From assembly GCA_009731375.1 (NCBI GenBank), contig BJOX01000021.1:920074-984073 (forward strand): a stretch of DNA of 64,000 bases. The letters run 5' to 3'. A program made the translations under genes and the position numbers. The notes below the pieces were generated by a model. That model did no database searches. It worked only from the letters and a program-made list of their open reading frames with translations, and was not told where the DNA came from. Of this stretch, positions 38,337 through 64,000 are shown piece by piece. The stretch is from Paulinella micropora (Eukaryota; Cercozoa; Imbricatea; Euglyphida). Every line of letters starts with the position of its first letter. The first letter of the stretch is position 1.

Positions 38337-38957
38337 CGTCTGCAATGCGCTACCGTGGCTACACATCGACGCACTTCTCTTTCATCTTCCCCTGTGATTT
38401 GAAGAGACCCATCTTTCTCTTTTCTCCTTTTCCTTTTTTTAGCGATACAAGTCACTGACCCATCGTTAGTCACTCATTCTGTACGCAACCGTAGGCTCTA
38501 CAATGCGCTACACATCGACCGGCACTTCTCTTTCATCTTCCCCTGTGATTTGAAGAGACCCATCTTTCTCTTTTCTCCTTTTCCTTTTTTTAGCGATACA
38601 AGTCACTGACCCATCGTTAGTCACTCATTCTGTACGCAACCGTAGGCTCTACAATGCGCTACACATCGACCGGCACTTCTCTTTCATCTTCCCCTGTGAT
38701 TTGAAGAGACCCATCTTTCTCTTTTCTCCTTTTCCTTTTTTTAGCGATACAAGTCACTGACCCATCGTTAGTCACTCATTCTGTACGCAACCGTAGGCTC
38801 TACAATGCGCTACACATCGACCGGCACTTCTCTTTCATCTTCCCCTGTGATTTGAAGAGACCCATCTTTCTCTTTTCTCCTTTTCCTTTTTTTAGCGATA
38901 CAAGTCACTGACCCATCGTTAGTCACTCATTCTGTACGCAACCGTAGGCTCTACTCA
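38337..38957 (+). repeat. 151-bp tandem repeat, about four copies
   Basis: CACTTCTCTTTCATCTTCCC starts at 38,372, 38,523, 38,674 and 38,825, exactly 151 bases apart. Copies two to four are nearly identical. The first differs at its 5' edge (GCGCTACCGTGGCTACACAT). The array ends just before a poly(G) run. Confidence 0.95.
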
Positions 38958-40085
38958 ACCGTCCCGGGGGGGGGGGGGAGCTATCAGACTGAGCACTTTA
39001 ACGACCGGCTAAAATCACTACCGTTGACTTTTTCACTGTTTTTGACCGGCTTGTTATATTCTCCTCTGCACGACGTTTCGACTTCACTAACTAGTTTTTG
39101 ATTTCGTTCAGAAATGCCAACTTCAAACTATCAAGTCAAGGTTCTTTTTAGAAAAGATTTACTTTTGCCCGTTTTTCCCACTCTGTTGCCTTTTCCCCTG
39201 ATTTCCCGTGAAACACGCACGTTGCTGTAAATTTGTGGACGATGTAACAAGAGTGAACTGAAAAACAATGTTTGATTTGTTTTTTACATCGCATGACTGA
39301 GGAAACTTTTTTCCAAATGCAAATCATGGCAAGTTCTGGACACTTGAACTACAAGTTGGACTTGAAGCCCTTCAAGTATTATACTTTACAGTAGTCTTTG
39401 CGAAGCTCAGCTCAGAGTCCGGCACCAAACTCACAATCTACGTTCAGTCGTGACCGTACTGAATTTGCAACCCAAGTCTGCAACAACTTGAAGTAGAAAT
39501 CTACGTAAGTAAACGAAGTGACCACTCCGAGCCTGCTATTCACTGGTATTTCACCTGCTCTCTGGGGTCAGGACTTAATGCAGCCATACTACGGAGATCT
39601 TTAATAAGAGTTCGTTGTGTAATTACCCCTTGGGGTTGTATCAAAACTCACAAATGTTACAGTAAAATTTGAATTTTGACACAAAAACGAAAAGTTAGTC
39701 AAACTCAAATCGAAACTTCAACTTCAAAGAGTCAAGTTCGGGAGTCAGTGGCCGACACAGTGAAAATCGACTTGAAAAAGTACTAGAAAATCGAAAAACT
39801 CATAATTTTGTTGCGGGTCTTGAATCTGTGGATCATTCAGCCGCAATAATGAAACGCAATCAACACATACTGAAACGCATACTGCGGCTATTAATAATAA
39901 CTTGGCACCCGCCTTGGTGTCCGTTAAGGTGTCAACCGGTACGTAACTAAGAACTTTCCGATGATATTAATATTAAGAAGTTAAAACAGTGCTTGCCTAA
40001 ATCAAGGATAAATTTCTCTTCGCTGAGAATCTGAAAGCATGATATGAAGTTAATCACTCCGGCGCCTTCCAGGCAACCGCACCGC
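38958..40085. other. Unique sequence, no gene supported
   Basis: Only short frames on both strands; no RNA gene recognised. Confidence 0.4.
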
Positions 40086-40152
40086 TGTGATACAACAACA
40101 ACAACAACAACAACAATAACACTGCAACAACAACAACAACAACAACAGTGGC
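40086..40152 (+). repeat. CAA repeat
   Basis: Two CAA runs separated by TAACACTG. Confidence 0.95.
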
Positions 40153-40510
40153 ACTAAAAACAACTGACCACAACAGCAAACATGTAAAATTAGGCCGTCT
40201 CCTTGGAATGTCTCTTCTCGTTCATTTGCACCATTGATATCAGCGCTTTGGACACACAGGATCGATGACTTTTCTTTACTGATTTTACAAATTCTAACCC
40301 CACCCAAATTATTTTCTTTTACATGATATCCTTGGCATGATATGATGTATGACATGCTAGGATGTGACCGTAGGTATAACACGGTGACATGATCGGTAAA
40401 CAGAATCTGAACATATTCTTTTTGATTTCACAAAGATACTAACTACGTTAGTAGCACACTATCCGAGTGACCATAAGCTGGGCCACGCAAAGATGCTAAC
40501 TACGTTAGTT

Positions 40511-40900
40511 CTAAGCACAACCTTTCTCTCTGTGTCTCTCTAACTCACTCTCTTCCAGTATGGTTTCCAGAGGAGCATATGGGTTCAGGATGGAGACCAC
40601 AGTTACATTGTGAACAACATGGCTCACATCAGATTCACTCTCACTGACTGGATATGTCAGAGAGACGTCCGTGTCACATTCGTCGCCTTCGACGTAATAT
40701 GTGGAGAAGGGGAAGAAACGGTCATCACGATCGCCGCTGAGCTTTGGCTCACAAACTTGTAGGGATGGTTCAGACGGGCCACACAGTGGGTTCGATGGTG
40801 GAGAGGAGAGAGGATGTTGATGTCGTGGAGAAGCAACTTCGCGACGAGCCCTTAACAGAGGTAACGGGATGTGGTTGTTGTTGTTTCTTTCCTCATACAT
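40511..40900 (-). CDS. Possible exon or gene fragment, acidic middle
   Basis: An open frame starts MYEERNNNNHIPLPLL and includes YYVEGDECDTDVSLTYPV and SILNPYAPLETILEES. Composition is mixed and protein-like. The frame stays open upstream of this Met. Family not recognised. Codon phase relative to the frame at 40,962 differs, so an intron or frameshift separates them. Confidence 0.35.
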   Translation of the reverse strand: MYEERNNNNHIPLPLLRARREVASPRHQHPLSSPPSNPLCGPSEPSLQVCEPKLSGDRDDRFFPFSTYYVEGDECDTDVSLTYPVSESESDVSHVVHNVTVVSILNPYAPLETILEESELERHREKGCA

Positions 40901-40961
40901 GTCCAGCGACGAGTGATCACGACGAAAGATTGGACTCGCTTGTGGATTCGACAGATGATAA

Positions 40962-41330
40962 CTAATGTCTATTGTCAGGAGGAACAGGATGATTCACGCT
41001 GATATCTACGGCGGAAGCCTTGCTGGGCGCAGTGCGTGCCTGTGCCAACAGCTCATCAAGGTAAGTGAAAACGCTGTCATCAAGAAGAGGGTGTCCGCAC
41101 AAGGCAAAGGGGCTGTCATTGCCATTGTTTCTTTCCTCGCTGAATTTCGAATTTTGAGAATATTGGCTGAGGTCTCGGCAACCTTCTCTCTTGGGCGTGG
41201 CATGTAGTGGCCAGTGGTGAGGAGCAGAGGGAACACAGCAGTGGTCATGAGCCTGTGCCCACAGGTCCCGGACTTTACCAAGAAAGGTGAGATTGTTTGA
41301 GTTTTTCACCACTGAAGAAAGCGTTGACAT
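40962..41330 (-). CDS. Possible exon or gene fragment
   Basis: Open frame with VKNSNNLTFLGKVRDLWAQ, KFSEERNNGNDSPFALCG and YLDELLAQARTAPSKAS. EERNN(G/N)N followed by a hydrophobic run is shared with the frame at 40,900, hinting at duplicated exons. Plus-strand reading of 40,980-41,060 (RNRMIHADIYGGSLAGRS before AAG|GTAAGTG) is an alternative. Confidence 0.3.
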   Translation of the reverse strand: MSTLSSVVKNSNNLTFLGKVRDLWAQAHDHCCVPSAPHHWPLHATPKREGCRDLSQYSQNSKFSEERNNGNDSPFALCGHPLLDDSVFTYLDELLAQARTAPSKASAVDISVNHPVPPDNRH

Positions 41331-41850
41331 GTCGGTGAGGATCGAGGGAAGCCTGGGCGTTTGTTTACAGTGTTTGCGTCTTCGCTGTATGTCGTTCGTT
41401 GTTCTCGCTTGGTTTCAAACAATTCGAGCCCTGTGACACTCCCAGGGAGTGTAAATACAGTGCTTGTCCACAGCTCTCGTCCACAGCTCTAACATGTGAT
41501 CGGCGCACGTGGGACGGATAATAATTGATGGTAGTAGTCGTGCTGCGAGGAAGTGGCGGATTTTTCTTTCGTTGGGTTTTACGGTACCGGTGTTTGTGGT
41601 GCGTACCCAAATTTCCCCACCGCAGGCAGAAATCACCGCATTTCTTTGGTCTGTGGTGAGCGAGTTTGGGTTTTGGTTGAGTTGACAGTCAATTTTCTGA
41701 GTTTGAACCAAAACTTGCCAATTTGCTTGTCCACAGCTCTAGAAACGACCACTACCCATTACTGTAAATCACAGTAGTGGGCCACCAAGTACTCCACCAT
41801 CAAGCGCAATGCTAAGAGGCGTGGCTGCTGATTTCGGTTGTTGTTTTTTT
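41331..41850. other. Unique sequence with a repeated GTCCACAGCTCT
   Basis: CTTGTCCACAGCTCT occurs near 41,463 and 41,727, with a further CGTCCACAGCTCT at 41,478. No gene is supported. Confidence 0.4.
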
Positions 41851-42302
41851 GTTTAAATTATAATATAAGTTTTCGTTTTTGTTCTTGGCTGTTTTTTGTT
41901 TGCTGTTTGCCGTTTGTTGTTTGTTGTTTGTTGTTTGTTTGCTGTTTGCTGTTAAATTGTTTGTTGTTTGTTGTTTGTTGTTGTTTGTTTGTTGTTTGTT
42001 GTTTGTTGTTTGTTTGTTGTTTGTTGTGTGTTGTTTGTTTATTGTTTGTTGTTTTTTTGTTGTTGTTTGTTGTTTGTTGTTGGTTGTTGGTTGCTGGTTG
42101 TCGTTTGTCGGTTGTCCGTTGCTTGTTGCTTCTTTGTTTGTTTAATGGTTTAATTGTTTAATTGCCACGGTTTAATTGTTTATTTGTCTATTTGTTTATT
42201 TGTTTGTTTATTTGTTTGTTTGTTTGTTTGTTTGTTGTTTGTTTTTTTTGTTGTTTGTTTCTTGTTTAGTAGTAGTAGTAGTAGTTAGTAGTAGTAGTAG
42301 TT

Positions 42303-42363
<61 letters not shown>

Positions 42364-42420
42364 AAGCAGTAGTAGTAAGCAGTAGTACTAGTAGTAGTAG
42401 AAGTAGCAGAAGTAGTACTG
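41851..42420 (+). repeat. TGTTTGT and GTA repeats
   Basis: TGTTTGT(T) units from about 41,895 to 42,265, then GTA trinucleotides from 42,268 to 42,415. Confidence 0.95.
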
Positions 42421-44453
<2,033 letters not shown>

Positions 44454-44456
<3 letters not shown>

Positions 44457-47243
44457 CTGTTTGCTCTCCTTTCTACTCAGTCTCATTTTAATATTGAGTT
44501 TTACTACAAGTTCAACCGTGACAATGATTAAATTCTAAGTGGGAAAAAAAAAAAAGTCAGTGAATCATTGACCACAGTCCAACTTGAACTGGCAGTGAAT
44601 ATAATTTATATTAGTATATCATTAATAGCTTGATTAATATTATTTATACTGACTGTATGACTCGTCGGACGCTGTTTTATTAATACACGGCGGCAAACAC
44701 TGGCACGGTTTACTAAGAATACTACTTGAAATACTTGCCACTCAGCGTCGCCGGAGTTGGTAGCAGAGGATAGAAGTGGCTCTCATTCAGCGCGGCACCG
44801 CAAGATCCGACGACCAAACTTTGTTAAAGATCTGGCCCGGTGATGGCTTTCCTTCATGCATATGCTAGCGACGGTAATTACTAAGTGCTGTATGAATGCC
44901 GAAGCCATCGTTTGAAAGCTCAGTGAGGCTCCGACAAGCCTCCAAACTTTCAAACGACCTGGCGGCCCGCTGGCAGCCTTGGTATAAAGTCGTTTTGTTA
45001 CAATAATACGGTATCATGATTAATATTTATCAAGTTAATAATAACAGACTCTAGTAGCTGTCCTAACGATATGAAGACTGTGGAATATCTAAAATAGGGA
45101 CTCCGTCGCCGCCTTCAGACGGCGTGCCCAAGGATAATCGACAGACAGGCGGGAACGGTAAGTATTCGCGGCCATTATATATCGGGTGGGCCCGGGCATA
45201 ATCCCTTCTCCCCCCCGAGGCGCCACGCTCACCCCTATGCGCGCGAGAAGTCGAATTTACTACTAGTCACACCGCCGCCGGCGACCGAGCTAGGCCCCGG
45301 GGATAGAATGCAAATACGAACTCAGTATTCAATGATCACACCGCCGCCTGTGACCGACCTCGGGATAGAAAACTGAGTGACGGTCGTCGCCGCACTAGTA
45401 TGTATTAATGAATTAAAGAATATTTCAAGTTGTGTCGGTGGCATTCACCAACACTTAAATTATGTAAGTGTCTACTTATCTGTGAAAAATTCTTGGCTGA
45501 CTGCATAGTATTACGATTGCCATTTCTCATAAGGTGGAATCATACTACATTACCACCGAAACCGCTTCTTGGAAGCAAGCCGCACAGCAATTCTCAACTC
45601 ACAAAAGGCATACGATTGTCTTCTAGCAAGAAGGGAGCGAGGGTCGAACGATCGGTGCTTTGATCGATTAAGCGGGTCACGTATTAAATAATAAAGTAAG
45701 ATTTTGCGTAACTTCAGTCTGAGTTGGGACATTCGCCAACACTTATACCCGCCCCCATTAGTTGCCCGAGATTCCAGATATACGTGACTTGAACATGAAG
45801 TGTTGAGTCATTTTGAGTAATATATATTCTCGCAAGCCTGAACAAAGCTGTTGCCCATTACTCATACGCCACATCACTCGTAACCACTCCGCACTTCCGT
45901 AAAGACTTCCCATCCCCGATTGAAACAGTTACCCATGACTGTTATCACATATGATCAGAATAAAATATTAATACTTGCCGCTTCCCCGTTACCCCCCACA
46001 GAACCGGCCCCTAGTCATTCATCGTCCCCCCGACCTAGTGTCGGTCTATATAATACTATCCCGATCTATACTAACCCGAGCGAATAGTAACACAGCATCG
46101 CCCGCCTTGCGCGCTGCAGCTCCACTCAGATTACTTCCCGCCGTGTCACCGAGTCTCCTTCCCTCGGACTTGAAGCTCCCGCACTCCGATTCCGCCAATC
46201 CAAACTTGAAGCTCGCCGAGCCGCGCCGACTTGAAGCTGGTCCCGCCGCATAAGGAAGGAAGGAAGGAAGGAAGAAGAAAGGAAGGAGGGAGGGAGGAGG
46301 GAGGGAGGGAATGAATGAAGGAAGGAAGGAAGGAAGGAGGGAAGGAAGGAAGGAAGAAAGAAAGAAAAAGAAAGTAAGAAAGAACGAAAAAAACAAAGAT
46401 AGAAAGAAAGATAGAAAAAGAAAGAAAAAAAGAAAGAAAGAAAGAAAGAAAGGAAGGACTTATTTTTCTCAGTCAATTTTTGAGATACGAAACTGCAGAG
46501 CACAGCCTAAGGTGGCCGAAAACTTTCACTCGACCTTATTATATATATACTGTGGACGTGTCCATTGAAGAAGCAAACTATCCAGCTTTAATCTCGTAGT
46601 TTCGAGGCTCCATCAAACGAAATGACACGATAATACTGAAGCCATCATTCACAGCTAAGGACAAGAGCTTTCCAACGGTGTGATCTACAGTGTCGTAACT
46701 CAAATATTGATTGAGACGCTAAACTGCATCGGGTCTCTGCATGACCTTAAACCGTGTCACTGGTTTTTTTTTAAACGCTACATGTTTTGAAATTTCTCTT
46801 TTTGTATCTCTTAATACCTCTTCCATTTTATCTCTTCTGCTTCCCACACTCAGCTCTACGAGTGGCAAGTATTCCATTAAAACAGTGCTTGCGTGAAAAA
46901 ATGAGAAAGGTGAGGTCAAAGTTAGGTGATTTTACCACTTGAGTGTCCTTCGTGATATTACTGTTGACATGCAAGTGGAAAATTATCCAATACTTTGATC
47001 TCATCCTTCTCCATCAATCGAAATGATACGATAATACTGAAGCCATCATTTCAAAGCTAAGGACAAGAGCTTCATAACCTTTCGGCCAACCGTAAATACT
47101 TCGGGCTAAACTTTTATTTGTGGACAACAAATGTACCGTACTGAATTACCGGCTGGCCGAAATTCTTCACAACTTTGAATAACAAATGCACCGTTATTAC
47201 GGGATAATTTGTTCTGGCCGAAAATTTTCACTATTTCTTAATG
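44454..47243. other. Region downstream of the dehydrogenase gene
   Basis: Mostly unique. A purine-rich GGAA/GAAA tract lies at 46,252-46,460. A 90-bp segment at about 46,575-46,665 recurs, diverged, at about 46,990-47,080 (shared core GATAATACTGAAGCCATCAT). No gene is supported. Confidence 0.5.

Positions 47244-64000
<16,757 letters not shown>

Overview
This is a eukaryotic nuclear window, about two thirds simple-sequence DNA. Tetranucleotide repeats (CTAT/GATA, TATG/CATA, CTAC/GTAG) dominate, with CT/GA, TG/CA, GAA, ATT and CTA tracts, assembly gaps and degraded retroelements. Intron-rich genes, canonical GT-AG splice sites, non-LTR reverse transcriptase remains and a rDNA-type group I intron point to a large-genome protist, alga or similar eukaryote. 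I cannot name the organism.

The genes look like shattered islands of 26-120 nt exons in a sea of microsatellite. I found exons by asking for an AG acceptor, a GT donor, an open frame and a codon phase that joins exactly to the next island.

Minus strand, 63.9 to 47.2 kb: fifteen islands form the folate-binding (GCV_T) half and C-terminus of a dimethylglycine/sarcosine dehydrogenase-like enzyme. Thirteen of the fourteen junctions have matching phase. The other contains missing sequence, probably in the gap at 55,460-55,669. The N-terminal FAD half must lie beyond base 64,000.

Plus strand, 1.1 to 11.1 kb: islands spell a protein with a kinase-like catalytic loop (HSDVHLGN, then LFDVG), an acidic linker upstream and an Asn-rich tail. 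One coding exon is interrupted by a group I self-splicing intron core (4,106 to about 4,785). Plus strand, 12.7 to 21.2 kb: islands give the C-terminus of an unidentified protein ending at a TAG at 21,170.

Around several exons lie arrays of truncated copies of that same exon, separated by TATG or CTAT tracts. The clearest is at 6.0-8.7 kb: thirteen copies of the acceptor-side half, one intact exon, then three copies of the donor-side half. Similar arrays sit at 53.1-54.2 kb and 61.3-62.1 kb. In the arrays checked, one copy has both splice sites and the right phase.

The middle (21.3-47.2 kb) is gene-poor. It holds an orphan ORF, two degenerate non-LTR reverse transcriptase copies, two arrays of small palindromes (about 30.0-30.6 and 33.2-33.7 kb), a broken Ty3/Gypsy-like integrase, a 151-bp tandem repeat, uncertain ORFs at 40.5-41.3 kb and long CT-rich tracts. 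Two unnamed dispersed elements (here A and B) recur next to GATA/CTAT tracts between 1 and 26 kb. Two strong inverted repeats stand at 51.2-51.5 and 54.6-54.9 kb.
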